From the NCBI GenBank assembly GCA_013399855.1, contig VXAY01003767.1:1017730-1081729 (forward strand): DNA of 64,000 nucleotides, given 5' to 3'. The notes under the pieces are model-generated. The model was not told the DNA's origin and did not search any database. It saw nothing but the letters and a program-made list of their open reading frames with translations. The position numbers and the translations under genes were made by a program. Origin of the DNA: Oxyruncus cristatus (taxonomy: Eukaryota > Chordata > Aves > Passeriformes > Cotingidae). Of this stretch, positions 22,801-35,200 are shown one piece after another; positions within the stretch are counted from its first letter, which is position 1; every line of letters starts with the position of its first letter.

Positions 22801-23459
22801 ATTCAGAGAACAGATGGCAATTGGCTAAAGTAATTAAGTGCTGAGAATCCAGTCCTTCTTTACACACTTTGCACAGAATGTTTAGTCTGAAGTTTGACCA
22901 GTGAAATCAGGAACTCATCGTTTCCCCCCTTTTTCTGACTCTAGGAATTCGATTTCTACAAGTAATAAGATATTTATAGCATTAAAAAGGCATTGAATAT
23001 GTTTTAAAAGATCTCCTGAATATGAGATTTTCTTGATATGAGAAAAAGAACCATTTTAATTTAGATTTAGAATGTTATTTTCATTATGCAAAATATTCCT
23101 GCAGGGAATAGCAGAGATGGAAAGTGAATTATTCTGTTACCATTTGTCCTCAACACCTTGTTCCTTGGTTCAAATACAATAGATTATGGTTCTGGTTACA
23201 GCCATATGGTCAGCAAAATAAACTGTCAAATTTTTGAGAGAGGAACACAGTCAGGATAATTTAAATCGAAACATCTGTGACCACAATAAATCTTAAAATA
23301 TCAGGAAGACTGGTCATGTTAACACATTACTATGGGCAAAATAGTCTCAACGTGGGTAAATTTACTTAATTTAATTTACTGACAATTAATCCAACTTTTT
23401 TTACTGATTATATAATATAAAATATAAAAAAGACCTAGTCAGTTAAATAAACGTTTAGG
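19842..23459. other. Unassigned DNA with small repeats
   Basis: 20281-20311 holds three 'gcagttttgcag'-like units. 20702-20718 is A-rich. A 22-bp unit beginning tatcatgagg occurs at 20742-20763 and again at 20773-20794 with two mismatches. The rather G-rich part 19860-20700 might be an old element, but I cannot name it. 22560-22860 has a mixed composition without simple repeats and could be conserved noncoding DNA. Confidence 0.45.
21797..21985 (-). other. Open minus-strand frame ending at an AATAAA (weak pseudogene candidate)
   Basis: From a TAG at 21986-21988 the minus strand is open for 62 codons to a TAA at 21797-21799. That TAA is part of an AATAAA polyadenylation hexamer (21796-21801). 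The peptide includes EEHFEADSKCKDELEGMM, which looks protein-like. I do not recognise a family, no upstream exon is seen and chance cannot be excluded. Confidence 0.2.
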
Positions 23460-23920
23460 AAGCCTCTTTCATCCCCATTTCCTCAGGTTCATCTCCCATT
23501 GTTTTTTGCTGCATTTTATACTTTATCACTCCCAAGACCTTCAGTGAGGGTCTCACTTGCTCAGGTGTGCTTTATCCCAGCACAGGTCACCCACAGCCAA
23601 GGTTCCCTGCTCTGGCATGAAGCACATCCTTCACAGAGTGTACCTCCAGCCACATCCCCCAACAAAGCCTCCTTTCCACGCCTCACATGTCCTCCATTTC
23701 TCCTCATTTTTCTCCACACATGTTCCCTCCCAAGGATGGCTGCATCTCTTTCCGAATAACACATCAGGGTTGGTGCACCAGGGATCCCTGACAGACTGCA
23801 GTGGTGTTCCCATCAGTGCTGGAGCTGTCTGTGACCAGCATGGGGCAGCTCATAGTCTCACCCTGCACAGGACATGCTGTTGCCACTCATTGCAGATGTT
23901 TGATTACTTTTATTAGTGCT
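23460..23920. mobile_element. GC-richer block, possible old LTR
   Basis: C-rich on the plus strand and unlike its AT-rich flanks. Phrases such as 'gtgcaccagggatccctgac', 'agactgcagtggtgttccc' and 'ccagcatggggcagctcat' resemble the interior of avian ERVK-type LTRs in antisense, and the general style matches 40593-40950. I find no TG...CA ends or target-site duplication. The long overlapping frames here (23499-23916) are side effects of low stop-codon density. Confidence 0.33.
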
Positions 23921-24103
23921 TAAAACAAAATGAAGAGACAAAATCCCACAAGTTGTAAAAACATTATTAATTAATTTCTCTATTTCCCATAGGTAGTCTA
24001 AAGGTAGTCTGAAGTTTTCATAGTTTTAAATTTATGTGACAAAGGTTGGTAACCATAATGTACCATCACTAGGTAATAGATAAAGAAACCAGTGCAGGAA
24101 CCA

Positions 24104-24948
24104 GAATCATAGAATCACAAAATCACAGAATATGCTGAGTTGGAAGGGACCCACAAGAATCATCGAGTCCAACTTCTGGTGCTGTGAAGCACCCTCTGGG
24201 TGAAGAACCTCTTTGAAATATCTGACTAAACCTCCCCTGACACAACTTAAAGCCATTTCCTTGGGTCCTGTCACTGTCACTACAGAGTTTGATGTCTGCC
24301 CCTTCTCTTCCTCTCACAAGAAAATTGTGGACTGCAATGAGGTCTCTCCTCAATCTCCTCTTCTCCAGGCTGAACAGACCAAGTGACCTCAGCCACTCCT
24401 TACATGGTTTCCCCTCCAGGCCCTTCAACATCACTCTCCCTTAGACACTCTCTAATAGCTTCATATCTTTCTTATATTGTGGTGCCCAAAACTGTTCACA
24501 ATATTTAAAGTGAGGTCGCCCCAGTGTAAAGCAGAGCAGGACAATCCCCTCCCTCAACTGACTGGCGATGCTTTGCCTGATGTCCTCGTGGACTGGGTTG
24601 GCCCTCCTGGCTGCCAGGGCACTGCTGACTCATATTCAACTTGCCATCGTCCAGGACCCCCAGGTACTTTTCTGTGGCACTGCTGTCCAGCATCTCATTC
24701 CCCAGTCTGTATGTACATCCAGGGTTGCCCCATCCCAGGTGCAGAATCCGGCACTTTCCCTTGTTGAACTTCATCTGGTTGGTGATTGCTCAGTCCTCTG
24801 ATTTGTTGGCGTCTCTCTGCAGGGCCTCCCTGCCTTCGCAGGAGTCAACAGCTCCTCTGAGCCTTGTGTCATCTGCAAACTTGCTTAGTATCCCTTCCAG
24901 TCCTGTGTCCAAGTCATTTATGAAGATGTTAAAGATAGCAGAGAATAG
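24104..24948 (-). mobile_element. CR1 LINE, antisense, 3' part with RT C-terminus
   Basis: The plus strand begins with the reversed tail (catagaatcacaaaatcaca), then 'atatgctgagttggaaggga', which marks the same subtype as 51664-52170. Farther in, the minus frame 24505-24774 reads MKFNKGKCRILHLGWGNPGC and then EKYLGVLDDGKLNMSQQC, the standard CR1 RT C-terminal block; the minus frame 24123-24434 carries the [19 protein letters not shown] block. Compared with its sister at 51664, it lacks two pieces of the 3' UTR: one between 'ttctgg' and 'tgctgtga' (about 24179) and one just before 'accctctggg'. It is 5' truncated at about 24948. Confidence 0.93.
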
Positions 24949-25017
24949 TGCCTTTCACTATGACTTTGAGATAGCTCAGTTTCCATAAGAGGTTTTTAAG
25001 TAGAATTTCTTATTGGG

Positions 25018-25048
25018 AAAAAAAAAAAAAAAAAAAAAAGAGAGAGGG
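25018..25048 (+). repeat. Poly(A) run followed by (GA)n
   Basis: 22 consecutive A (25018-25039), then gagagagg. It lies 70 bp beyond the CR1 5' truncation point and is not the CR1 tail. Confidence 0.95.
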
Positions 25049-28000
25049 AATGTTGAAAGCACAGCTTACTGCACAATTTTGAGAAGAAGCAGAAAATTTA
25101 CTCCTTATCGTTTAGATGCTCCCACCACACACCCCCTGGCTTACGACTGTCTTGTGATTAATGAGGTGGAAGGCAGAGAGAATACTGCGAGACAGCAATT
25201 AATGGCTGCTAAAAGTGCAAACATGCAGGTTTAACTTCATAACACCAAAAAAGTTGTTTAGGCTGCTCAAATTTGCATTAAAAGTTTTGAGGTAGATTTT
25301 TACCAGAGATCCATGTATGATTTTTCTGCTGTGACAAATATATATTTGTCAAATACATTTCAGGGCAATGTACAGTCACAATGAAACAAACTTGACTGAC
25401 TCAACAGACAACTCAGAAATAGGAAGACTTCAAACTTAGATTGGTTTTGTGAAAATGTAACAAAAGATATCAGATATTCTGGTGACTGATCACTTTGTGT
25501 AAATGTGTGTTAGACTCGAACAAATATATTAGACATCTTTTTCATTCTTGAGTTTTATAAACTTGTGTTCTGTAATGAGTTCTGTATTTACCATATTTGT
25601 TTAAGATTTGGTAATGAATTAAAAAAATGACTTAATGTTTTTTAAACCCTAAATTTCAACACAAAAGGTGATCAAATAATTACAATGTAAAAAACCTTTG
25701 AGGATTTCCTTTATAGCTATCGCTCCCTAATGAGGAAGGGACCATGCGTGGACCAAAATCTCACTCCTCTTTCTTTATTGTTTCTACTCCTGCAATGAAA
25801 GAAAAACAGAAGAGGATAGGGGAATGTGTACATGCAGAAATTCAGAGGTTTATGTTAGTTTATACCATATACATGGATTCCTATTTCTTTATTTTTCAAA
25901 GTCGGTTGAGATTCCTGATTATTATTCCTTATGCAGAATGGGTGCACCTCTTGTTTTCCCTACACTAGTAGATATTATTGCTTGATCCAATGAATTACTA
26001 GGCATCAAATACAGATTCATTATAGTTCTCTCTGTAGATAACTTTCTGTTTGTATGGAGCTCAAGGACATCTCAGCTGATCCTTCTGGTTTACTGTGGCT
26101 TCACTTACTTATCGAGACATAAACCAGCACAGTCTTACAAAAACTTTGCTTAAACCTTGGAGAACCCTACAAAACTGACATGTCCAAAAAATACAGGGAG
26201 AAAAGAAGCCAGTTTGTTTCATGCTAAGAAACCTACTAGTAACCTCTTATAATGCCTAAACAGTAAACTACAGGCTTTGACAGACAATTTTTGTGGTTCG
26301 TTCACAGTTTTTGCTCTTCTTGACATAATCTTACACACTTCTTTTGGGTGAAAACAAGAATTGTTTACCCTTAGAATCTGTCTGAAGCTTAGTAGTTTAA
26401 AAATAACATAACGTTCTTTAGTTTTTTATTAAATTAGAAAAAGCCAAACACTTTGAAGTAACATTTTGTCTTTTCAATCAATCAGTCCCTCTGTCTCTGG
26501 CACACTCTGAGTGAACATGCTTCACACTTTTTATTATTTGACTGTTTCTGTGCTTTCCAAAGCTGTGTCTTCTTGACAGTGATGATAATCTATCTGAATC
26601 ATAAACATCTATCAGAATATGGCAATCATTCTTTGAATAAAATTAACATGAAAATCAATCTTGAAATAAGGTTTACAAAAAAGACCAATGATACTAGGTA
26701 AAAAGAGATTGCAATTAGAAATAGGAAACTTTAATGTTCTCTCAAGTTAATCACATCTGTTTAATGCCTTTCTTGGTTATATTTATTATTATCTTAGTCT
26801 ATTATCTTAGTCCTTTTAGCAAAATCTTATTATGGAGCACTTTTAGGACCCATGCACAGTTCTGCAAAACAAAATTAACCAGAAGAAGAGAAAATGAAAA
26901 ACATGTGAATATGGAACTGAGGAAAAAGTTAGCAGCTACTATTATTTAATTCATGTCATTCAGAATCTACTGTCAACTGTCCAAGTGGCATGGTAAATAC
27001 AAAATTGTAAAATGGGTTGGAAAGACGCAATTATTTGGTTCATCAATAAAATTTTGGGCATTGACTCTTGTATTCAGTTACTCCACTGATCACCATTCCT
27101 CCCTGAAAGCCATCTGGCCTATAAGGTGGGAGCAACAAGACGTAAATTTCATCCGCGTGGTACTGCTCTTTGATGTAAGTTAATTTATTTTTAAAACAGG
27201 TCATTTTCAAATCAATGGAATAATGCTTATTTGCATAATTTAACTCTCCCCAAACTTCTTTATTTATTTCTATGTGTTTCTTCATGTTGCATGTATAAGA
27301 CACAAATTTTATTCACCAGACTCACGTATGTTATAACCCAAGCATACAGATGTGAATAGAAAGACTGTTGATGACATCTATTGTCTTTGAAAGAAATCTA
27401 AGATTTAAGGAGACAAAAATTTTCATAAATATAATTTTCTGTAGGAACACCTGTACTGGTATTTTGGTTTTGTTTGGTCCTGTATTAATACAGTACTACT
27501 GAAGAAACTTTACATACCAAATTGTTGAAATCCTGAAAAGATGTGGTTTCCAAATGATGATTAGAGAGCAGAGGAAGAGATGAGGCTGGGTAAAGAGAAA
27601 TATCAGTCATGAATAACAAGTGCAATGTGACAAAATATAAAAAGAGGGAAAAGAGGGAGCAAAAACCATTATCTTTTTAAAAATCATGATTTTAGACTAG
27701 AATATGGGAACATTGTTTAGTTAGATGATACTACTGCTGAAGGAATGAATCAGAATTGGGATATTCAGTCTAGAAAAAGACTTTGAAAAGTGAAGTTCCT
27801 CCATGCAAAGCAGAAGTTTTTCCAATATTTACTTTCACCCTGAATTATCTGGGGATCATGTTTCATCATGAGGGATGCTGATCTGGGTTTCTGTTGACAG
27901 TAGCAGGACACAATATCAGAAGACACAGACACTAGTTATGATGCAAATATAGTCAGTATGTTTCACTTTTTTATTTTTGTGAATTTTTTTGCAGTTAATT

Positions 28001-31000
28001 TTTTTCCCCTTTTTTTCCTCTTGATAGTTTTGGATCCTAAGAGAGTGGACCTGGACCACCTGCTCTTGGATAGTTGCAAAATTTTGGGTACTAGAGGGCT
28101 GTCTTGGCCTGCCTACTCAGAGGTACCTGATGTTCCCAATATCCTTGGGCTAAATTAAGATAAAACAATGCAAAACAATCAATTAGAAGTTTTTCTTTAC
28201 GGCGGCAATGACTGAAGGCTTATGATAGGTAGAACAGCCTGTGGTGGCAACAATTGAAAAAAATAGCCCACAGATTAAGCTTTTCTGAACAGCACATGGC
28301 AACAGAGATTTCTGAATGGCCCATGGAAGCAGCAAATAAAACTTTTAGGGAGAGGAAGAAAGAAAGAAGTAAAGACAGGAAAACAGACATAGAATAAAAT
28401 ATCCAGGTCACCACCCAGGATTCCAGTGACATCTCTAGTCCGGTTCCTCCAGGTGGTGGGTGCACCCACAGTCCCTCTCAGCTGTGGTGTTTACAGACTA
28501 GTCCTTGTGCATGTACATTTTTTTTTTTATTCTCAAACTTTTTAGAAGGGGCCTGGGAGATCTCATGGGTTTCAGTTGCACTGCTCTGCCAGAGACACAA
28601 ATGCAATGCTGTCTCAAAATTGGTTTTAGTCATGATTATCCAAAATAAAGAAGTTGGTCCCAGAAAAGCACCATCCTTCCTCCACAAGACCCTCTTTTCT
28701 AACTGCACCTTATCCTGTTGGCATGGTAACATTCCTTTTCTCTTCTTGCAGTGTTTGAGACATTAACTCTTTCAGGCTTTCAGTCTCTCACACCACCCCA
28801 TGGCTCAAACAGTCAGTTGAATCCTGTTAACATTTCCATAAAACACTCATTTTAGGGAAAGAAAATGTTCAGTTTGAATTTTGATCAGCCTTGTAAAGGA
28901 AGAGATTCCTATTTGAAACACAGAATAAATGAGACAATATTAGACTTGACAGTAGAATGCAATGACATATCTTCTAGGGGATTTTGCAACAGACCTTTTG
29001 AAGCAAGGTCTTATTATTATTTTCAGCACGTATAAATGTTTCAGGTTTTTGTATAGATATCATATACTATTTCTACACAATATTATTCTTCTTGAACTTT
29101 GTCATGAACTGGAGGCACTTTGACCTTTAATGATTTATGAACTTAAGGGATTGTTGCCTTAAATGTTCTATTGTCTGCACCTATAAAAACATAAAATACT
29201 GCTTTGTCTTGGACTCTTTAGTGACTTGAGAATGCTGCTGTAAAATAGCCCTTATAGCACAATATATCACAAGATATTTACACTGTAACTCTGCTTCTGT
29301 GATTTGTTCTCCACTTCTAAAGAGCTCCTGTGTCTCCAGATCACAGGCAAAGAAATACTAGAACTGACACAAACTCATTTTGAGCTCAGATGCATTTGAA
29401 CCAGGTGCTGATCTGCAGTTTCCCTTTCACAGTTCTGTTAGGCTTCCTGAGAGGCGTCGAGTCTGATTTACCAAACCGGTGTCTGTCTGATGCCTCTTAC
29501 ATGAACCACAGTTTGATTCAGGAAAGTTTAAGGCCAAACCCCTATACTCCAGCCTTCTGGGAAAGGAAACTCAGCACACAGTGTCTAACCTGTCAGTGCA
29601 CCACTGCAGGTAGACTGACTAGCAAGTGGTCTGAGATGAGGGAATTTATTCACTCTGGAGAAGTACAGTAATACTGGAAAGCATATTAAATACCTTTCAA
29701 AAGTTGTTACAAAAGGCTTGCCTGAAGTTGTTATGAAAGAGTATTTTTTCCTTTTTAACCTGTTATGGTATTCGTTTTCTGTGTAAATTCTATATTACAT
29801 AAATGCTCAAAAGACTGATGGCAGAGCTCCAGAAAAACAGATCTTTGCATAGAGCAATTGTTTTTCTACTGCTGAGGTAGAAAATCAATAGTGCATCAAA
29901 TCTGCTTTGTTCTTGAATCATTAAGGGCTTTGGTTCCAGATGGGTACATAGAAAAATTACTCACCTCAGCTTTCATGTATATATTAGAAAGAAAAAACCC
30001 CAACCAGATAAACAAGCCTGCAGTTTAAAGTATGTTAATTTTAAAATATTTTATTCATCCTATGCATTATACAGATCATATATAATCCAACCCAGGAATC
30101 ACTGCTTCATTTTCCATCAGGAATGTTTGCCCATTTAGCAGTGGTGTATAATCCGGTCTTTATGTTTTGAAGCAGTATTTTTTCTATCAGTATTATACAC
30201 TCTAAAACTTACTATGATTATATTAGGGACACTGAAAGGGCTATCCTTAACTTTTTCCACTGTTTTGATACAAACTGTCTTTGATAAATATGTCAGTAGA
30301 CAGAGGGACAAAGAACGAAATAAAAAGACCAGACTGTTGGAAAACTGAAAGTTGATTTTAAATTCATGAGTCTGTGTCAAATTGCTGAAAATGCCTAGTT
30401 ATTTTTATTACCTCAGTTAATTCATGACTGATTTGAAACACCTCACTGGATCTGAATTGTCAGAAGTTATGTAGCATATCTTTAATGTATAAACCAGTGC
30501 ACTGTCTTAAACTTGGAACTCTACTAAGGGGACTAATATTTCCATTCACTGTCATAAGTCTGACTGTCATGCAAAAGATGCTTAAAAATGCTTTAATCCC
30601 AAAGGATGTACCCATAAAGTTTATCTCTCATAGAAAACACAATTTTTTATGAAAGTCAGCAACATAATAAACAAGAGTCAAATAGCAAATAGAACAATAT
30701 TTTAGGAACAGGAGTTCCTAATTACAGGAGTTATAATTACACTCTTTACGGTGAGTAGAGTTCTCTGGGATTTTATTCTTAATTTTATTTTATTTTATTC
30801 TTAATTTTCCTAGTTTCCATTTATGATAATAATCTGTCTTTAATTCAAAAGGATTTGCATTTCTATCAGGAAATATTTGTACTTTTGCCTACTGAATTAG
30901 CAAGTAGATATTTATTTTCTGGAGAAGAAAGAACCTAGATCATTTTACAAACTCAGAGATACTACAAGTAATACTCCTAGGTGAAGCCTGTGTCCTATCA

Positions 31001-31375
31001 ACAGTTTTGGAGAAATAATCTGTTTTGTTTTGATGATGCTTTTCTTCTGAAACAAGTGATGAATTCACAGCACACATAGTCCAGCCACTCTTTAGTACAC
31101 ACGTAATATTGTAACAGAGGAAACATAATTCCCTATCTGTCTGAAGAACGTAAATGCTATAAAATATGGCACTTTCTAGCACACCACGGTCTAGCAAATA
31201 AAATCCTCTGCCTTGGCAGGTATACGTATGTGGGACTTCACTTTGACAAAACCTTATTCCACGTTCCTTGAGTCAAAGAATTCCCTAATATCTTTAAACT
31301 TATTGTGAGAGTCAGGTCTTTGCATGCTCCTCCCTTCACACTCATACCCTCTCCCTTGCAATTGTTTTTAACAGG
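25049..31375. other. Unassigned DNA, two weak ORF candidates
   Basis: No recognised element. Two frames deserve mention. 29390-29671 (+) encodes 93 residues with a signal-peptide-like start, MHLNQVLICSFPFTVLLGF, and several cysteines. 27958-28158 (+) follows a pyrimidine-rich tract and a 'gatag' that could act as acceptor, and contains LDPKRVDLDHLLLD. Neither matches a family I know, and each may be chance. (TTTTA)n-like sequence lies at 30771-30808. Confidence 0.4.
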
Positions 31376-31513
31376 CAGTGTGATTAGTCCTAATATAAGA
31401 ACACCAGGTGGGAATTGCAGGTAGAATTGTCTGGATGATCGCATAATGAATGCGGAGTTGGGGGAGCTTTGATGATTGTGATTAACTTTGGTACACATGG
31501 GTCTGCAAAAGGG

Positions 31514-31520
31514 TATAAAA
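31514..31520 (+). promoter_or_regulatory. TATA box of a candidate promoter
   Basis: tataaaa stands in a G-rich setting (aaaagggtataaaattctg). The upstream 'gtgattaactttggtac' looks like a nuclear-receptor or homeobox type site. Its spacing to the ATG at 31604 (about 90 bp) would fit a start near 31545 and a short 5' UTR. Without expression data it is only a candidate. Confidence 0.35.
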
Positions 31521-31544
31521 TTCTGCTGGAGACTGAGACAACTG

Positions 31545-31655
31545 GGCAAACTAGTCTCCCAAAGTTACAGTCAGCTTTCAGGTGAATCTCCATCCTGGCA
31601 ACGATGTCTGCAGCAGGGTATGTTCAGCCCAAAGACAGGAAACACATTTGGACAG
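31545..31655 (+). CDS. Candidate first coding exon, unknown gene
   Basis: From the ATG at 31604 (context ggcaacgATGt) the frame reads MSAAGYVQPKDRKHIWT plus one base, then a perfect donor AG|GTGAGT at 31656-31661. TATA box, spacing, ATG and donor together are what a real first exon looks like. I do not recognise the peptide. The next strong phase-compatible acceptor downstream is tttgttgcaattttcag|AA at 32215/32216, after a long T tract; the frame then continues for only 12 more residues (hydrophobic) to a stop at 32254-32256. The 56006 acceptor has the same phase. The exon start at 31545 is a guess from the TATA box. It could instead be LTR-derived regulatory DNA. Confidence 0.3.
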
Positions 31656-31908
31656 GTGAGTAAAAGTGCTAAGATCAGGTCACATACAGAGATAAAATGC
31701 TAGAGTAGCTCCATAGGTGCTTTGTTGCTTGGTAATTGTGCATTCTGCAATGCGAAAGACCGTAAACCTGTACTTGTCTATCCAAACCTGCTTATATTAT
31801 ACCCCTTTAGACCTGTTTATATTCTATAATGTATTGGTAACATTTAGATACCATATTAGCAATAAGTCTAATTATAATCATATGTATAAGCATAAACAGA
31901 GAAGTGAC

Positions 31909-31972
31909 TGAGAGCAGCCCAGCAGAGAAAGACTTGGGAGTGATGATTGATGAAAAAGTCAACATGAGCTGG
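31909..31972 (+). mobile_element. CR1 LINE internal scrap
   Basis: About 64 bp with 'agcagcccagcagagaaaga' and 'cttgggagtgatgattgatg', then 'aaaaagtcaacatgagctgg', the CR1 segment encoding a SSPAEKDLGVMIDEKVNMS-like stretch (seen in the frame 31904-32107). The sequence after 'gagctgg' is not CR1. Confidence 0.72.
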
Positions 31973-32120
31973 TTTTCAAACTCATTGAAACTCAGTGATG
32001 GTTTTCATCCTGCCAGCCTCTGTATCCATTTAGAGCATTCCAGCCCCTCTTTCCCTCCACCCCCAGGAAAATTCGTTTGTTCTAGGAATCTGCATGTGCT
32101 GGTTTGATTGGCTGGATGGG

Positions 32121-32193
32121 GGTTTTGTGTTTGTTTGGTTTTGGTTGATCTGGTTTTTCGTTTGTTAGTTTGTTTGGATCTTTTTTTTTTTTT
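32121..32193 (+). repeat. T/G-rich simple repeat with poly(T)
   Basis: Degenerate (GTTT)n from 'ggttttgtgtttgtttgg' to a 13-nt T run (32181-32193). Confidence 0.9.
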
Positions 32194-32259
32194 CTGATTT
32201 TGTTGCAATTTTCAGAAATGTTTTTCCAACTAATAATTATTTCTGCTGTAACTTAGTTG

Positions 32260-35200
32260 CCATTCCCACCAGTGCTTCTGGTAGTTCTTCTAATATTCTC
32301 ATATTCAAGCTCTAGGAATAATTCTTCAAGCAAAGGTCCTTCTTTTTATTGCATTAGCAGTGGCGAGGGCAACAAGATGGGAACTACTTCTTGTCTTTTC
32401 CAACTGAGATATAAAATTTCATTCTCTTACAGACACTCTCTCTGTATTGTTAGTCTGCACTGACGAAATCAGACGCACACTGTTAAGTCACACAACTCTA
32501 TTTATACACTATTTGCAATAATAGAAAATACAGTTAGAATTGACTTACCCCTAACATAATCTGACCAACAAATGATCTTTCTGCTGGTACTCTATCTTTC
32601 ACATTACCTTTGATTTAGTATACAGCAAAGGCAATTATGGTTAGGTTTGCATTCAGACTTCACACTGCAACTTCCAAGGGAAAAAAGGGTTATTATCCAT
32701 GAGAAGTGAGGAGAAATTAGAAATCTGACATTTTATTGTGTGTGTTTTAGTTATCACTTTCTTGCAAAATTCCATTTCACCATTTTCAAAATACGTTTAT
32801 ACAGAAATCCATACTCTTATACATAATACTTTGCTGCATCTTAAAGCCTAGCATTTGCAAATGCAATGGTTAGTTAAGAATAATTGGAAAATTGACTCTG
32901 TGTGAGAAAATACACATACACTTGCAGAAAGGCGGGCAAATGCTTGGAAGGAGAGGAGGGGCCCCACACGGTATTGTGTGAAGGAAGCAAAAGACTGAGG
33001 AGGGTGCTGTAAAATCCTTCTGCAGAGGTCAAAACAGAGGTAAAGACCCTCCCCTCAAATGTACACATCTTCCCATAGTTTCTGAATCCCACTTGATTCT
33101 TCCTGGAATTCTAAGTGCTCAGTGAGGTACCCTAGACTCTTCAGACACACCCCAGACACTCCTGTCCTCTTTCTGCCCATCCCTTTGACCTTTCCATTGC
33201 TGGCAAATCCAACCTACTTTAATAATTTTATTAACGTGAAAAAACCTGGATGAAGGAATAGAAATTATAAAGGGAGGTATTTGGTTAGTGCTGCAGAGAA
33301 TAACACTGTGGGATATGCAGTTAGGTCTGCTTTTAGCATTTTGGATAAATGGCTCTCTTAACAAAGGTCACAGGTTGTCCTGAACATCTCACTTTTACTT
33401 ATTTTCTAGCAAGAAATTAGTGAAATACAATGTCTGGGGACACTCAGAACAAGAAATTGTGATAAATAAGTGAACAGTGCAGTAATTAAAAGTACAGGGA
33501 AAAGCATATCAGAGAATGATAGCAACAGAACAAAATGCTGGACTTCCAGATAAAAATGTATTTGCATGTGTCAGTGGATGTAGATGTTACAAAGACATAT
33601 GATGGGGGCTGGGAGTAACTCAGAATGGAGTCTCATGAATCAATACCATGCCTGACACATAAGAATTGACATTGTCTGTGAAAACACTGTCAGCAATTAT
33701 ATCTGAAACATGGGCACAACTGACAAAATTGTAAGATAAATACTCTACCACTAGAAAATGAAACAATAAGAAAATAATTTTTTTGTCTGATAATGAGAAG
33801 CAAAGAAATGTTTTTGCTAGAGATGGGAACTCATTAACTTTGTGGATAGCGAAAAAAGTCCTGTAATTAAAAATAAATTAAAAATGTTAAATTAAATTTT
33901 TCATTGAAAGACAAAGACTTAACCCATATATCATGCACCCAAGCTAAAGATCGCAGCTGAGGTATCCTTGAAAGGGAATGAAAATTGCAAATCAATAATT
34001 CAGCACAAATAATCAGAATGAAATTGAAGGAATTCAGACCACAGGATGAAGACAGATCAAATGTTAATGCAGAGGAAAAAGTGTAAGAAATGGGAATACT
34101 TACCTCCCTGTGCTCAAAATAAAGCAGAAAGATATCTAAAGAGACTCAATACATGTGGAGATGGAGGATGAAGAAATTTACAGTGAAAAGGAAGATATTT
34201 GTAGCATGTTTGTAATCTCTCTCATGACTCTTAAGGAAAGTAAGCTGCCATTCATTCAAAATTGTCATAATCACAACGGGGTGCATGTAAATGGTCAGTA
34301 GGAAAGACATGAAACAAGAGATGCAAGAAATGTTGTCCTTTTGTATAGCAATTAACATACAGCAGTACCACACACTGCTGAGTAGTAAGATAATATTTAG
34401 TTGTCATACAAGGCCAGAATATTCTCAGTGCAAGGGAAAAGGATGATCAATAATAATTCAAGTTTGTAATGTGGTGCCTTGGAAGACAATTCAGGTGTGA
34501 ATGATACAATGGCAGCAGCTTTTAATAGGGGCAATGCTTATAGTGAAAAAAGAATTAACATGACTTATTACACTCTGTAATACCTAATCATCATTATGAT
34601 CACAAGGTACATGCACTCAGACATGCAGATATAATCCACTGGAAATAAGATGGAGATGTGCATCCAAGTGACTGCAACACTTAATTCTGAGAGTCTGATG
34701 GAAACTTAACATTAGATATAGATGGTGACAGCCACGACTGCTTACAGGTCAATCAAGCATCTCTACTTAGGAGAAAAACATCTTTATGGAAAAAGAGTTA
34801 TGGTATACAATCACAACTTCAGAACTGAAAAAAATAAAAATACAGTAGTCATATTTGACTGATTTTTTCTTGAAATAACAAAGACAAGTGTCATTAGAAG
34901 TTATAGTCTTTTACAAGAAATCACATCAACTCCAAATAAAAGCCAATGATTCCCTTTAATAGATTTTCAGACTTGGACGGGGTATTTTTACCACATCTGA
35001 AGAAGCATGCTGGACTAAGATGTGCAATGACTGTTCAAAAATTTAGGTCCAATTAAACCATATATATGAGTAAAGAAAAGTGTTCATCAAGAGAAGAAAA
35101 TCGTAATATCACAAGTTTTCACCTGATCTTGGAAAACCCTTTTCTCTTTAAGAACTACCAGAGTTGTGGTAGTGGTCTAAGATCAGCATATTGAAGATCT

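Noticed and set aside
23499..23916. Overlapping plus and minus frames of 60-119 codons
   Set aside because: All frames are open because the block is C-rich; no motif, so more likely an old LTR than a gene.
27700..27900. Sequence with 'ggatattcagtctagaaaaaga', slightly like CR1
   Set aside because: Only one short phrase resembles CR1; the neighbouring blocks do not follow.
28180..28490. Possible LTR-like stretch with GA-rich and CCGG-containing parts
   Set aside because: I could not match it to any family and saw no termini.
34146..34373. Hydrophobic minus frame resembling a chemoreceptor piece
   Set aside because: No DRY, PMYFFL or similar defining motif, and flanking DNA is full of stops in all minus frames.
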